In this document: in pieces, positions 1 to 9,456 of the stretch | Numbering within the stretch: the stretch's first letter is position 1 | Layout of the letters: every line of letters starts with the position of its first letter | Assembly: GCA_001636495.1 (NCBI GenBank) | Contig: KV440964.1 | Span: 4,046,666-4,110,665, forward strand | Reading direction: 5' to 3' | Origin: Sutcliffiella horikoshii | GTDB taxonomy: Bacteria; Bacillota; Bacilli; Bacillales; Bacillaceae_I | DNA: 64,000 nt | Program-made: the position numbers and the translations under genes | The notes under the pieces: model-generated | The model's database searches: none | What the model was told of the DNA's origin: nothing | Seen by the model: only the letters and a program-made list of their open reading frames with translations

Positions 1-471
1 CCGTCTTCCATCTACAACCCGGAATTTTGCCTGCAGCATACCTTCAAGATTGTACGTAAAAATAGTATTGACCCTAGTCAGCTTGTCTTTGAAGTGGTCG
101 AATCGGAAAAGATTCATGACATCGACCACCTCGAGTCTATCTTCAAAACCTACAAAAAATCGGGTATGCAGGTGGCACTTGATGACGTAGGGGCAGGCTA
201 CGCCACTTTGGAAGTACTGGAAAAACTTCAACCAGACTATGTAAAAATAGACCGAGAGTATGTATCACACTGTGATTCCACCCTTGAGAAGCAGCTTTTC
301 CTGAAAAGCGTTGTGAATATCGCAACCAAGCTCCACATCAAAGTGTTGGCGGAAGGAATTGAAAGAACAGAAGAACTTGAATTCTGCCGCAAGATTGGCA
401 TCGACTATGGACAAGGGTATCTGATTGGAAAGCCCGGACCCGATATATTGACGCCAGCATTAGCCTTGTAG
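1..471 (+). CDS. EAL-domain cyclic-di-GMP phosphodiesterase-like protein, 3' part only
   Basis: The reading frame is open to the left window edge, so only the last 156 residues are visible. The fragment shows the second half of an EAL domain: an FEVVES stretch matching the conserved FEitE segment, then LDDVGAGYATL (the DDFGTGYSSL-like loop carrying the metal-binding Asp pair), then a KIDREYV segment and a late LAEGIE motif (the family's conserved Glu). These residues are those needed for c-di-GMP hydrolysis, so this half looks intact. Whether GGDEF or sensory domains precede it cannot be seen. An intrinsic terminator follows directly. The EAL call is firm; catalytic activity is inferred. Confidence 0.85.
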   Translation, partial: PSSIYNPEFCLQHTFKIVRKNSIDPSQLVFEVVESEKIHDIDHLESIFKTYKKSGMQVALDDVGAGYATLEVLEKLQPDYVKIDREYVSHCDSTLEKQLFLKSVVNIATKLHIKVLAEGIERTEELEFCRKIGIDYGQGYLIGKPGPDILTPALAL

Positions 472-486
472 CTTGCAGGCACAAAG

Positions 487-520
487 AAATCCCTCACCAC
501 CATTAGTGAGGGATTTCTTT
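487..520. terminator. Bidirectional intrinsic terminator between convergent genes
   Basis: Perfect 11-bp inverted repeat (AAATCCCTCAC / GTGAGGGATTT) with an 8-nt loop. A T-run follows on the plus strand and A residues precede it, so it can serve both the EAL gene and the convergent symporter gene. Confidence 0.9.
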
Positions 521-528
521 TTCTTATT

Positions 529-2004
529 TTATGAAGCTCTGTCATCGTCCTTCTTGTATTCCTCCGTCCAGAACTCCGCGTTCTTGATTCCCAATTTTTC
601 AGGATTGAACGTCGGATCCAGACCTTGCTTTCTTTGCTCGTCATAATCCTTCAATACTGCAAGCGCAGGTTTCGCCAACAAGAGGAGCGCGATAAGGTTG
701 AGCCAAACCATGATTCCAAGTCCCACATCTCCAAGGTCCCAAGCAACTTGAGTCGTTCTTACCACTCCAAAGTAGGTGGCCATTAAAAGAACTACCTTCA
801 AAATAAACATAGGAATCTTATTGCTTCGTCCACGCATCAAGTAGGCAACATTTGTTTCTGCAATGTAATAGTAGGCCATGATGGTTGTGAAGGCAAAGAA
901 TAATAAAGCGATACCGACAAATCCGGCACCGAAGCCTGGAATCACAGATTCAACGGCAGCCTGAGTATAGGCAGGTCCCGCCTCTACCGCATCCCCAAGG
1001 TTGTTACGTAGGAACTGTCCTTCGTTTTCAGGGTCGACAACATTGTATGACCCTGTGAAAAGAATCATGAATGCTGTTGCAGAACATACTAAAATCGTAT
1101 CGATATAAACGGAGAACGCCTGAACCAAGCCTTGCTTGGCAGGATGGGATACCTCGGCTGCAGCTGCAGCATGCGGTCCTGTTCCTTGCCCTGCTTCATT
1201 TGAAAAGATTCCGCGTTTAACTCCCCATGCAATGGCTGCCCCGACAATTCCTCCAAATGCAGAATCAACTGCAAAGGCACTGCGGAAAATCAAACCGAAT
1301 ACAGCAGGCAGTTCCGTAATATTCAAAATGATGATAAATAATGAAACCAAGATATATGCCACTGCCATGAATGGTACGACAAACTGGGCAACAGAAGCGA
1401 TACGCTTCACTCCGCCAAAAATGATCAGCCCGATGACGATAACCAGCGTGACAGCGATAATTTGCTTATTAATTCCGAATGCATTGTTCAAACCGGATCC
1501 AATTGCATTTGCCTGTAGACCTGGCATCAAAAGACTCATTGCTAAAAGGGCTGCGAAAGCGAAGATGATTCCATACCATTTCCAGCCAATACCTTTTTCA
1601 ATATAATAAGCTGGCCCCCCGCGGTATTCACCTTCTTGTTTCGTTTTATAGACTTGAGCGAGTGTAGATTCAATAAACGCACTTGCCGATCCGATGAATG
1701 CAATCATCCACATCCAGAAAACCGCACCAGGACCTCCCATCGCGATTGCTGTAGCTGTACCAGCAATGTTACCTGTTCCTACACGTCCGGATAAGGAAAT
1801 AGATAATGCCTGAAACGAAGAAACCCCTGCGCTGGACGCTTTTCCGGAGAACAATTGTTTAATCATGTCTCCAAACAGTCTTACTTGTACAAATTTTGTC
1901 AAAATGGTAAATAACAATCCGACCCCCAGACAGAAAACTATCATAGGTGTACTCCACAGAAGATTTACTATCTCGCCAATCGGATTTTGTAAAAATGCCT
2001 CCAA
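529..2004 (-). CDS. Sodium:alanine/glycine/glutamine symporter, AGCS family
   Basis: Multi-spanning membrane carrier of the AGCS (DAACS) family, importing small neutral amino acids with Na+. Diagnostic stretches are GRVGTGNIAGTATAIAMGGP near the N-terminus, the GGPAYYIEKG loop, and SNEAGQGTGPHAAAAAEV in the middle. All are strongly conserved in AlsT/GlnT/DagA proteins. The start chosen is TTG at 2004: it is preceded at 8 nt by AAAGGGGG, and it begins at the usual family N-terminus (LEAFLQNP...). Upstream in-frame ATGs at 2061 and 2049 lack a ribosome-binding site. Length is 491 residues, normal for the family. It is monocistronic with a shared terminator. Substrate (alanine, glycine or glutamine) is not resolvable from sequence. 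Confidence 0.92.
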   Translation of the reverse strand: MEAFLQNPIGEIVNLLWSTPMIVFCLGVGLLFTILTKFVQVRLFGDMIKQLFSGKASSAGVSSFQALSISLSGRVGTGNIAGTATAIAMGGPGAVFWMWMIAFIGSASAFIESTLAQVYKTKQEGEYRGGPAYYIEKGIGWKWYGIIFAFAALLAMSLLMPGLQANAIGSGLNNAFGINKQIIAVTLVIVIGLIIFGGVKRIASVAQFVVPFMAVAYILVSLFIIILNITELPAVFGLIFRSAFAVDSAFGGIVGAAIAWGVKRGIFSNEAGQGTGPHAAAAAEVSHPAKQGLVQAFSVYIDTILVCSATAFMILFTGSYNVVDPENEGQFLRNNLGDAVEAGPAYTQAAVESVIPGFGAGFVGIALLFFAFTTIMAYYYIAETNVAYLMRGRSNKIPMFILKVVLLMATYFGVVRTTQVAWDLGDVGLGIMVWLNLIALLLLAKPALAVLKDYDEQRKQGLDPTFNPEKLGIKNAEFWTEEYKKDDDRAS

Positions 2005-2204
2005 ATTGTAATCCCCCTTTAACTTATTTGTAATATTTAGAATTTTCATTCTGTATTGCATTATAAATCATAATCTAAAATTAGACAACTCATGTCTCAT
2101 CATCATATGCGCTTTTATGACAAGAACCTTTATATGTCGACGAATTTCCCGGGAAAAACCCGCACGTTTTTTGTTATTAAATACATGAAAGCATTTAATA
2201 CCGT

Positions 2205-2322
2205 TGATTTCCGTTTCAGGCGCTTCGCTTGCCTGCGGGCGGTCCGTGAGCCTCCTCCCTCCGGTGCGGGGTCTCACCTGTCCCTTCCTCCCGCGGGCGT
2301 CTGCGCCCCTTCCACTACAATC
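2205..2322 (+). repeat. Dispersed GC-rich intergenic repeat, copy 1
   Basis: About 118 bp with blocks GATTTCCGTTTCAGG, GAGCCTCCTC, GCGGGGTCTCA, then TCCCGCGGGCGTCT, ending in a TACAATC-like tail. The same ordered blocks occur inverted at 2394-2508 and directly at 6376-6492. The element is noncoding and lies 5' of the symporter gene. Similar blocks are familiar from intergenic DNA of many Bacillus genomes; no formal name is assigned here. Confidence 0.75.
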
Positions 2323-2393
2323 AACAAGGGAATACCATTCACCGAAAGAATTACTAAAAACTATCTAAACGAGGTGACTGGTTTCTAGCTGTG

Positions 2394-2508
2394 GATTGGA
2401 GCAAAAGGCGTAGACTCCAGCGGGGGAGTAGCGACAATCTTGAGACCCCGCAGTGAAACGAGGAGGCTCAAGGTCGCCCCGCGGAAAGCGAAGCCTATTG
2501 CGGAAATC
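2394..2508 (-). repeat. Dispersed GC-rich intergenic repeat, copy 2 (inverted)
   Basis: Read on the minus strand, this repeats the ordered blocks of copy 1: GATTTCCG, CTTCGCTTTCCGCGGGGCG, TTGAGCCTCCTCG, GCGGGGTCTCAAG, a CCCCCGCTGGAGTCT block and a CTCCAATC end. It faces copy 1 across about 70 bp, so the pair forms a large imperfect inverted repeat between the symporter and ABC transporter genes. Confidence 0.75.
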
Positions 2509-2626
2509 AGCAGCGGCGTTTAACAAGAGCCTGTTTTTAAAAAGTGTGAAGCAACACAAAAACCCAGCACATTCGCAACAATTATGATTGTCACGAAGGC
2601 ACCGGGCGTAAATTGAGATACTGCAG

Positions 2627-4435
2627 TCATCCAACTTCCTTTTTCAACTGACTCGTAAACAACTCATAATAGAATCCTTGCTCCTCCAACAATTCATCAT
2701 GCGAGCCTTTTTCAATGATTTCGCCTTCCTTTAGCACAAGAATCTGGTCGGCGCTCTGTATAGTATTGAGACGATGAGCGATGACAAAGCTTGTTCTTCC
2801 TTCCATCAATCGCTGAAGCGCCTCCTGTATTTTCATCTCTGTAATCGTATCAATGCTGCTTGTCGCTTCATCCAGTACCAAGATCGTTGGGTTTGCCAAA
2901 ACGGCACGTGCAATGGACAGGAGCTGCTTTTGTCCTTGACTGATCCCGCTACCATCCTGTTTCAACTGAAAGTCATAGCCGCCAGGCAACTTCCTGATAA
3001 ATGAATGGGCATTGGCCATTTTTGCCGCTTCTTCCACTTCCTCATCCGACGCATCCAATCGGCCATACCGGATGTTTTCGCGGACCGTCCCTTCAAATAG
3101 GAAGGAATCCTGCAAAACGAACGCCATATGCTTGCGCAAATTTGAACGTTTTATTTTGTTAATAGGGTGGCCATCCAAGAGAATACTACCGCTGTCCAAA
3201 TCATAGAAACGGGAAATCAGGTTGATGACCGTTGTCTTCCCTGCACCGGTAGGCCCGACAAATGCGACTGTCTCTCCAGCTTCCACGTGAAAGCTGATAT
3301 TACGGATCGTTGTGTCATCGTCTTCATAAGAGAAAGTCGCATCACGGAATTCCACTTCCCCTTTAACAGAATCCAACTCCATCGCTTCTGTTTCGTCGCT
3401 TTCTTCCTCTTCTTCATCCAACACATCGAAAACACGCTCCGCACCTGCTACCGCGGAAAGTAATGTGTTGAACTGGTTGGCAAGATCGTTGAGAGGGCGG
3501 GTGAACTGCCTGGAATACTCCGCAAAAATGACGATGACCCCAATAGTGATCCCTGACTGCGTGTTCAGTGCCAGGATCCCGCCGACACCAGCGATGATGG
3601 CGAAACTCAAATTGTTCAGCATGTTCATCAGTTTGGGAATGAACCCTGAATAAGTCTGTGCCCAGTAGGCCGATTTTCTCAACTTCAGGCTTTTTTCTGT
3701 AAACTCCTCCATCACCTTGTCTTCCTGCGAAAACGTTTTGACGATTCGCTGACCGGAGATGGTTTCTTCAATATATCCATTCAGTTCCCCTAGGTTCTTT
3801 TGGGTCTGTTTGAATAGCGGACCTGTCCGGTTCGTGATCCACTTCAGTCCGAGAAACATGACCGGTACGATAATCAAGGTGATCCCAGTCAACAGTGGAC
3901 TCAGATAAAGCATGACAGACACCGTTCCGACGAGTGTCAGGATACTCGAAAAAATCTGAATCACGGAGCTGTTAAGCGTGGAGCTGACATTCTCCATATC
4001 ATTCGTCACCCGGCTCATCAGTTCCCCGTGCTGTCTTTTATCAAAATAAGGGATTGGCAACTTGTGTAGATGCTCAAAAAGCTGCGTCCGCATCTTCAAT
4101 ACGGTATTTTGTGCGATGCCAACCATCCAGTAGTTTTGCAGCCACATGGACAGGGAGTAAAAAATGTAGATGAACACGAGACCAATCAATACATTCAGAA
4201 GACCGTCCGTTGTTCGTTCCACTACATAGTTATCAATGGCCATCCCCACAATAAACGGTCCTAATAATCCAAGTGCCGAACTCACCAATACCATCAGGAG
4301 AACCAGCATCAGCAAGCCTTTATTCTCTCCCAGGTATCGCCATACTCGTTTAATTGTCCCTTTCCAATCCTTTGCTTTCGGCTTCGGATTGGCTTTACTC
4401 GCAACGGCGGCGCTACTACTTATACGCTTCGACAT
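2627..4435 (-). CDS. yfiC: Heterodimeric ABC exporter subunit, YfiC-like (catalytic Walker B)
   Basis: A 602-residue half-transporter: six transmembrane segments followed by an ABC ATPase. The ATPase has Walker A GPTGAGKTT, a degenerate signature GISQGQ in place of LSGGQ, and Walker B ILVLDEATSSID with the catalytic Glu. The start is ATG 4435, with GGAGGTG 7-8 nt upstream. It lies inside the 3' end of the partner gene (20-nt overlap), so the two are co-translated. Length and pairing match B. subtilis YfiC (about 604 aa) with YfiB. The likely role is export of drugs or lipophilic compounds as a heterodimer; the substrate is unknown. An in-frame extension to 4543 exists but would overlap the partner deeply and lacks a ribosome-binding site. 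Confidence 0.88.
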   Translation of the reverse strand: MSKRISSSAAVASKANPKPKAKDWKGTIKRVWRYLGENKGLLMLVLLMVLVSSALGLLGPFIVGMAIDNYVVERTTDGLLNVLIGLVFIYIFYSLSMWLQNYWMVGIAQNTVLKMRTQLFEHLHKLPIPYFDKRQHGELMSRVTNDMENVSSTLNSSVIQIFSSILTLVGTVSVMLYLSPLLTGITLIIVPVMFLGLKWITNRTGPLFKQTQKNLGELNGYIEETISGQRIVKTFSQEDKVMEEFTEKSLKLRKSAYWAQTYSGFIPKLMNMLNNLSFAIIAGVGGILALNTQSGITIGVIVIFAEYSRQFTRPLNDLANQFNTLLSAVAGAERVFDVLDEEEEESDETEAMELDSVKGEVEFRDATFSYEDDDTTIRNISFHVEAGETVAFVGPTGAGKTTVINLISRFYDLDSGSILLDGHPINKIKRSNLRKHMAFVLQDSFLFEGTVRENIRYGRLDASDEEVEEAAKMANAHSFIRKLPGGYDFQLKQDGSGISQGQKQLLSIARAVLANPTILVLDEATSSIDTITEMKIQEALQRLMEGRTSFVIAHRLNTIQSADQILVLKEGEIIEKGSHDELLEEQGFYYELFTSQLKKEVG

Positions 4436-6158
4436 GTTCTGCCACCTCCGTTCCAAACTGTGACTGATAGATCTTCTGATATAGCTCCGAGGTTGCCAGC
4501 AGGTTCTCGTGGCTTCCCTCTTCCAGCAGTCTACCGTCCTCAATAAGCAATATCTTATCGGCTTCCATTGCCGTACTTACTTTTTGCGTAACAATGAACA
4601 TCGTGCAGTGGTATTTTTTAATGGCTGCAAGCAGCTTGGCTTCGGTTTTCAGATCAAGCGCACTTGTACTGTCATCGAGCATAAGAATTTTTGGTTTTCT
4701 TACAAGGGCACGGGCGATAGAAAGTCTCTGCTTCTGCCCACCAGATAGGTTGACCCCTTTTTGTCCGAGAACTGTCTCATATTTTTTCGGAAGGCGGTCA
4801 ATGGTATCGTGAATCTGTGCATCCTTTGCCACCTGAATGATTTCCTCTAATGTCGCATCTTCTTTTCCCCAGGCGATATTGTCTTTTACGGAACCGGAGA
4901 AAAGGAGGGCTTCCTGTGGAACATAGCCGATTTGTTTACGGAGTTTCTTTAAGGACAGATCGGTCAAATCCTTCCCATCCACCCGAATTATCCCTTTGTC
5001 GACATCATAAAGCCTTGGAATGAGCTGGAATAAGGAGGACTTCCCTGCACCTGTAGCTCCCATGATTGCTACTGTGGTACCTGCTTCTGCATGGAAGGAG
5101 ATCTCCTCGAGCACCGGAATTTCGGTGTTTGGATAGCGAAAAGAAACATTGTCAAACTCGATTTCCCCGTTTAAGAAAGTTGCTTCCATATCCACATTTA
5201 CTTTATCCACAAGGTCTATCTCTTCATCCAAAACATCTGTTATACGGTGAGCAGACGCTTTCGCACGGGCAAATGCCATGATGATAAAAGAAAAGATGGA
5301 AAGTGCACCGGTGATTCTGGTTGCATAGTTGACGATGGCCACAACCTCCCCGACCTGAGCGCCGCCATTTGAGACGCCGATGCTGCCAAACCAAAGAACA
5401 GCAAGAATACTTCCGTTCATGATAAGTAAAAGAATAGGCATCGTGACTTCCATAAGGCGAAGAGCCGATACTGTCTGATCCTTCAGTTCCTCACTTGCAT
5501 TGCCGAAACGGTTTATTTCATGTTTTTTACGGAGAAATGCTTTAATCAGTCTAATTCCGCCAAGGTTTTCCCGCATGACATTGTTCACACCGTCCAGCTT
5601 CTCCTGAACAGATTTGAAGAGTACTCCCCCCTTCTTCATCACCCATACAAGGAAAATGAAAAGTACCGGTACACCGATGACAAGGAACAACGCCAGCTGC
5701 CAGTTGACAATCAGCGCCATCACAACACCACCTACGACAAGAAGTGGTGCGCGCAGCATGATCCTTAAGCTCATAAATACCGTATTCTGAATTTGCGTCA
5801 CATCATTGGTCATTCTTGTTATAAGCGAGGATGTTGGAAAGAGACTGAAGTTTGCAAACGAAAAGGATTGTATTTTCCCGAAAAGTCCCCGTCTGATATC
5901 AAACCCAAAGCTCTGACTGACATGTGCGGCAAAAAAGGAGTTGATGACCCCTGCCGCAAACGCGATAAAGGAGAACAGCACCATGATGCCTCCCCACTTC
6001 ATAACAGCATCCAGGTCTCCAGTCAGTATCCCTTCGTCAATGATTTTTGCCATCAGCAATGGATGCATCAGCTCCACAACCAATTCCGTCAGCATTAGGA
6101 ACAATGCGATTGCCACTGCCAGCTTATACGGTTTTAGATATGAAAATATTTTCCCCAT
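4416..6158 (-). CDS. yfiB: Heterodimeric ABC exporter subunit, YfiB-like (degenerate Walker B)
   Basis: A 580-residue half-transporter with an N-terminal six-helix membrane domain and a C-terminal ABC ATPase. Walker A is GATGAGKSS, the signature is canonical NLSGGQ, and Walker B is ILMLDDSTSALD, where Asp replaces the catalytic Glu. This is the mirror image of the defects in the partner. A dimer would therefore have one consensus ATP site (partner Walker A/B with this LSGGQ) and one degenerate site, as known for BmrCD and TM287/288. First gene of the pair; GGAGGAAG precedes the ATG. An inverted repeat lies in its upstream region (6237-6254). Confidence 0.88.
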   Translation of the reverse strand: MGKIFSYLKPYKLAVAIALFLMLTELVVELMHPLLMAKIIDEGILTGDLDAVMKWGGIMVLFSFIAFAAGVINSFFAAHVSQSFGFDIRRGLFGKIQSFSFANFSLFPTSSLITRMTNDVTQIQNTVFMSLRIMLRAPLLVVGGVVMALIVNWQLALFLVIGVPVLFIFLVWVMKKGGVLFKSVQEKLDGVNNVMRENLGGIRLIKAFLRKKHEINRFGNASEELKDQTVSALRLMEVTMPILLLIMNGSILAVLWFGSIGVSNGGAQVGEVVAIVNYATRITGALSIFSFIIMAFARAKASAHRITDVLDEEIDLVDKVNVDMEATFLNGEIEFDNVSFRYPNTEIPVLEEISFHAEAGTTVAIMGATGAGKSSLFQLIPRLYDVDKGIIRVDGKDLTDLSLKKLRKQIGYVPQEALLFSGSVKDNIAWGKEDATLEEIIQVAKDAQIHDTIDRLPKKYETVLGQKGVNLSGGQKQRLSIARALVRKPKILMLDDSTSALDLKTEAKLLAAIKKYHCTMFIVTQKVSTAMEADKILLIEDGRLLEEGSHENLLATSELYQKIYQSQFGTEVAEHVEAYK

Positions 6159-6236
6159 AATACTTCTTCCTCCAAATCTTTCACTCTGTTTAGTCTACGT
6201 TGAAACGATAAAATCTATTTTAAACGCGTTTGATCT

Positions 6237-6254
6237 TTCGTTTAGCGAAACGAA
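6237..6254. promoter_or_regulatory. Inverted repeat upstream of the ABC exporter genes, possible operator
   Basis: TTCGTTT-AGCG-AAACGAA: a perfect 7-bp inverted repeat with a 4-bp centre, in AT-rich DNA about 80-100 bp upstream of the first exporter gene. Drug-exporter operons are often controlled by TetR- or MarR-type repressors on such sites, but no regulator gene is adjacent. The function is inferred. Confidence 0.4.
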
Positions 6255-6375
6255 TATCTTGAAATTTATATATTATCTTATCATCATACCTTTATTGCTA
6301 TGTTTTTTAAATAGTTTGAATTATTATTATTGGTAGGAAGTTGAAAAAAGTTGGATTCCTTTTTACCTCCCTGTA

Positions 6376-6492
6376 GATTTCCGTTCCAGGTGTTCGCTTT
6401 CCGCGGGGCGGTGCTTGAGCCTCCTTACTTCGTTGCGGGGTCTCAAGTCTACCGCTACCTCCCGCCGGAGTCTCACACCTTGCACTCCAATC
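6376..6492 (+). repeat. Dispersed GC-rich intergenic repeat, copy 3
   Basis: Shares the same ordered blocks as copies 1 and 2: GATTTCCGTTCCAGG, TTCGCTTTCCGCGGGGCGGT, TTGAGCCTCCTT, GTTGCGGGGTCTCAAG, a CTCCCGCCGGAGTCT block and CACTCCAATCT. It lies between the divergent ABC exporter and amidase genes. Confidence 0.75.
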
Positions 6493-6567
6493 TACTGGGT
6501 AAACTGGATTCACTGTACTTTTCTAGCCCAGAAAACTTATATCCAAATTATAAAGGAGGTTATTCTA

Positions 6568-8058
6568 ATGAACCACCCGAAACTCTCTGGGCTTGTGGAT
6601 GAATGGTTGCCGAATGCGACTATTGAGGAACTACAGGCCGCCATGGAATCTGGCGATATAACTGCGAAAGAGCTAGTTCTTATGTATCTTCACCGCATCA
6701 GCCAGTATAACAAAAAGGGACCAGGTTTGAATGCGGTGCTAGAAATCAACCCTGATGCCGTGTTTATTGCGGAAGCGCTCGATTTGGAAAGAGAAAGGTC
6801 TGGCTCACGAGGTCCCCTTCATGGAATTCCTATACTGTTGAAGGACAATATCGACACCGGTGACAACATGCACACGAGCGCCGGTTCCTTGGCTCTCGAA
6901 CATCATGTGGCAGCAGAAGATTCCGCGGTTGCAAGCCAGTTGCGGGCAGCGGGTGCTGTCATCCTTGGGAAAACGAATATGACGGAATGGGCCAATTTCA
7001 TGACGGAAAAGATGCCGAATGGATATAGCTCCAGAGGTGGACAGGTATTGAATCCATACGGTCCTGGTCAGTTTGATGTTGGTGGTTCCAGCAGCGGTTC
7101 TGGTTCTGCGGTAGCGGCCGGTTTTGCGGTTGCTGCAATCGGGACGGAGACTTCCGGATCCATCTTGAGTCCCGCAAGTTCGAACTCGGTTGTTGGAATT
7201 AAGCCTACCGTCGGACTAATTAGCCGCCGCGGCATCATCCCGATTTTTTTTAGCCAGGATACAGCAGGCCCTATGACCAGAACCGTCACAGACGCCGCCA
7301 TCGTGTTGAGTGCCCTGACAGAAACGGATGAGAGGGATTCGGCAACCTTGACGAACCCGAACCCCGGGATTTCCTATACCTCCTTCCTATTAAAAGAAGG
7401 ACTGAATGGAATGCGGATCGGAGTTGCTCGCGACCCGTATTTCACCTATTTTTCAGATGAAGAAGTGCTCATCATGGAAGAAGCCATCGCTAGCCTCCGA
7501 GAAAACGGTGCGGAAGTGCTCGGTTCGGTCGACATTCCTTTTGCAAAAGAAACATGGGATTACCATACACTCTTTTATGAATTCAAACCGAGCCTGAACG
7601 CGTACTTACGTGGAACAAGTTCTTCTGTGCCAATCAAGAGCTTAAAGGATTTGATCGCCTTTAATGAAAAGGATTCCTCCAAGATGCTGAAACATAGGCA
7701 GACCGTCCTTGAAGAAAGCGAAAAACATAGCGGTACGTTGACGGAAGAAGAATACATTTTAAGTCGAGAAAGAGATCTATACCGTTCAAGAGTCGCGGGG
7801 CTGGATGCGGTCATGAAAGAACACCAGCTTGATGCAATCTTGACACCGAACAACTTTGGTGCAGGCATTCCCGCCAAGGCTGGCTACCCGTCCATCACCG
7901 TTCCGGGTGGCTACACAAAGGAAGGAAAGCCGGTTGGTGTGACTTTTACAGCCAGAGCCTTTGAAGAGAGCACCCTCATCCAGATCGCCTACGGATATGA
8001 ACAGGCGACGAAGCATCGCAGGGCACCTATTTTACAAAAGAAAGAGGTAAAATCATGA
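6568..8058 (+). CDS. Amidase, amidase-signature (AS) family
   Basis: A 496-residue amidase-signature hydrolase. The Ser-cisSer-Lys triad is visible: Lys92 in PILLKDNID, cis-Ser near 174 in GGSSSGSG, and nucleophile Ser198 in [11 protein letters not shown]. The spacing is that of peptide amidases. The start is ATG 6568, preceded by AAAGGAGGT; the frame is open further upstream but would run through the dispersed repeat. No signal peptide, so cytoplasmic. It overlaps the following M20 peptidase by 4 nt (ATGA), so the two probably act together on amidated or peptide nitrogen compounds. It is not GatA: there is no gatB or gatC nearby and the length and context differ. Substrate unknown. Confidence 0.88.
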   Translation: MNHPKLSGLVDEWLPNATIEELQAAMESGDITAKELVLMYLHRISQYNKKGPGLNAVLEINPDAVFIAEALDLERERSGSRGPLHGIPILLKDNIDTGDNMHTSAGSLALEHHVAAEDSAVASQLRAAGAVILGKTNMTEWANFMTEKMPNGYSSRGGQVLNPYGPGQFDVGGSSSGSGSAVAAGFAVAAIGTETSGSILSPASSNSVVGIKPTVGLISRRGIIPIFFSQDTAGPMTRTVTDAAIVLSALTETDERDSATLTNPNPGISYTSFLLKEGLNGMRIGVARDPYFTYFSDEEVLIMEEAIASLRENGAEVLGSVDIPFAKETWDYHTLFYEFKPSLNAYLRGTSSSVPIKSLKDLIAFNEKDSSKMLKHRQTVLEESEKHSGTLTEEEYILSRERDLYRSRVAGLDAVMKEHQLDAILTPNNFGAGIPAKAGYPSITVPGGYTKEGKPVGVTFTARAFEESTLIQIAYGYEQATKHRRAPILQKKEVKS

Positions 8059-9440
8059 CAACAGCAACCATCACCTCCTATTTGTCGGAATATAGAGAAA
8101 AGCATTTGGAAGAATTGATAGATCTGCTTTCCATCCCGAGCGTCAGCGCGCTTCCTGCGCATCATGCGGACACATTGCGTGCAGCAGAATGGATGGCAAA
8201 TTCCTTAAGAAAAATTGGCATGGATAATGTGGCGTTGCATCCTACAAAAGGCCACCCGATCGTGTATGGAGAATGGCTGAAAGCGGATGATAAACCGACT
8301 GTCCTGATCTACGGGCACTATGATGTGCAACCTGTTGATCCTCTACACTTATGGGATACCCCGCCTTTTGAGCCAGCAATCCGGGACGAGCGTATTTATG
8401 CACGCGGTGCCAGTGATGACAAAGGGCAGACCTTCATGCACCTGAAAGCGTTGGAGGCTGTCCTTGCAACAACGGGAACGTTGCCGTTCAATTTCAAATT
8501 TTGCATAGAAGGCGAAGAGGAAGTGGGAAGCCCGAACCTTCCTGCTTTTATCGAGGAAAATAAAGAGATGCTTGCTGCCGATGTCGTGGTAGTATCGGAC
8601 ACTTCGATGATTGAAGAGGACAAGCCGACCATCTGCTATGGCCTGCGTGGGATGTGCGGATTCCAGCTCGATGTCAAAGGACCGAAGCGCGACCTGCACT
8701 CCGGGCTATACGGTGGTGCCGTGGCAAATCCAATCCATGCAGTGGTGGAATTGCTCCATTCGTTCCATGACGGCAATGGAGTGGTAACGGTCGATGGCTT
8801 CTATGACAAAGTGGTGCCTTTGACAGCGGAAGAGAAATCAGCATTTGAGGCAATCGGGTTTGATGAGGCCGCAGTAAAAGAAGAAGTTGGCGTTCAGGAG
8901 TTTTATGGCGAAAAGGGCTACAGCTTTTATGAACGCACTTGGGTCCGCCCGACGCTTGAAGTGAATGGGGTGTACGGCGGCTTTCAAGGGGAAGGCATCA
9001 AAACGGTCCTCCCTTCAGAAGCACATGCGAAAATCACATGCCGACTTGTCCCTGACCAGGATCCGGATGAAATTCTTGCTCTGTTGCAGGAGCATGTTAC
9101 GATGCATAAACCAGCAGGCGTGGAAGTTTCCGTTTCCCTTTTTGACAAAGGAGCGCCGTTTGTCACACCTTTCAACCACCCTGCCATCCAGGCCGCAAGC
9201 CGCGCCTTTGAAAAGGTGTGGGAGGTACCGACCAGTTTCACACGTGGCGGCGGCTCTTTGCCGATCGTTTCGACGCTCGACGAAGTGCTGCAGGCGCCGA
9301 TTGTGCTGATGGGCTTTGGCTTGCCATCGGACAATGTACATGCACCGAATGAAAATTTCAAGCTGAAAAATTTTGATAAAGGGCTGCTGACGCTTTGTGC
9401 GTATTGGGAGGAGTTGGCGGCGGTGTTGGATGTGGATTGA
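8055..9440 (+). CDS. M20 family metallopeptidase (dipeptidase)
   Basis: A 461-residue M20 zinc peptidase of the CNDP/DapE-like group. Metal and catalytic motifs are present in order: YGHYDVQP (His88, Asp90), the ASDDKGQ segment, catalytic and metal Glu in EGEEEVGS, DTSM, and a late HAPNE. A dimerisation-domain insertion sits in the middle (LDVKGPKRDLHSGLYGG). Start ATG overlaps the amidase stop (ATGA), so translation is coupled. Predicted cytoplasmic hydrolysis of dipeptides or N-acyl amino acids released by the amidase partner; the substrate link is inferred. Hairpin repeats follow the stop. Confidence 0.9.
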   Translation: MTTATITSYLSEYREKHLEELIDLLSIPSVSALPAHHADTLRAAEWMANSLRKIGMDNVALHPTKGHPIVYGEWLKADDKPTVLIYGHYDVQPVDPLHLWDTPPFEPAIRDERIYARGASDDKGQTFMHLKALEAVLATTGTLPFNFKFCIEGEEEVGSPNLPAFIEENKEMLAADVVVVSDTSMIEEDKPTICYGLRGMCGFQLDVKGPKRDLHSGLYGGAVANPIHAVVELLHSFHDGNGVVTVDGFYDKVVPLTAEEKSAFEAIGFDEAAVKEEVGVQEFYGEKGYSFYERTWVRPTLEVNGVYGGFQGEGIKTVLPSEAHAKITCRLVPDQDPDEILALLQEHVTMHKPAGVEVSVSLFDKGAPFVTPFNHPAIQAASRAFEKVWEVPTSFTRGGGSLPIVSTLDEVLQAPIVLMGFGLPSDNVHAPNENFKLKNFDKGLLTLCAYWEELAAVLDVD

Positions 9441-9456
9441 GTCACCTTACAAGATT

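Noticed and set aside
2092-2388. 98-codon plus-strand frame upstream of the symporter
   Set aside because: It runs through dispersed repeat copy 1 and has no ribosome-binding site.
6415-6567. N-terminal extension of the amidase
   Set aside because: It translates the dispersed repeat; ATG 6568 has an excellent AAAGGAGGT and matches the family N-terminus.
6568-8058. Amidase as GatA of the Glu-tRNA amidotransferase
   Set aside because: No gatB or gatC in the operon; it is coupled to an M20 peptidase and has peptide-amidase-like spacing.
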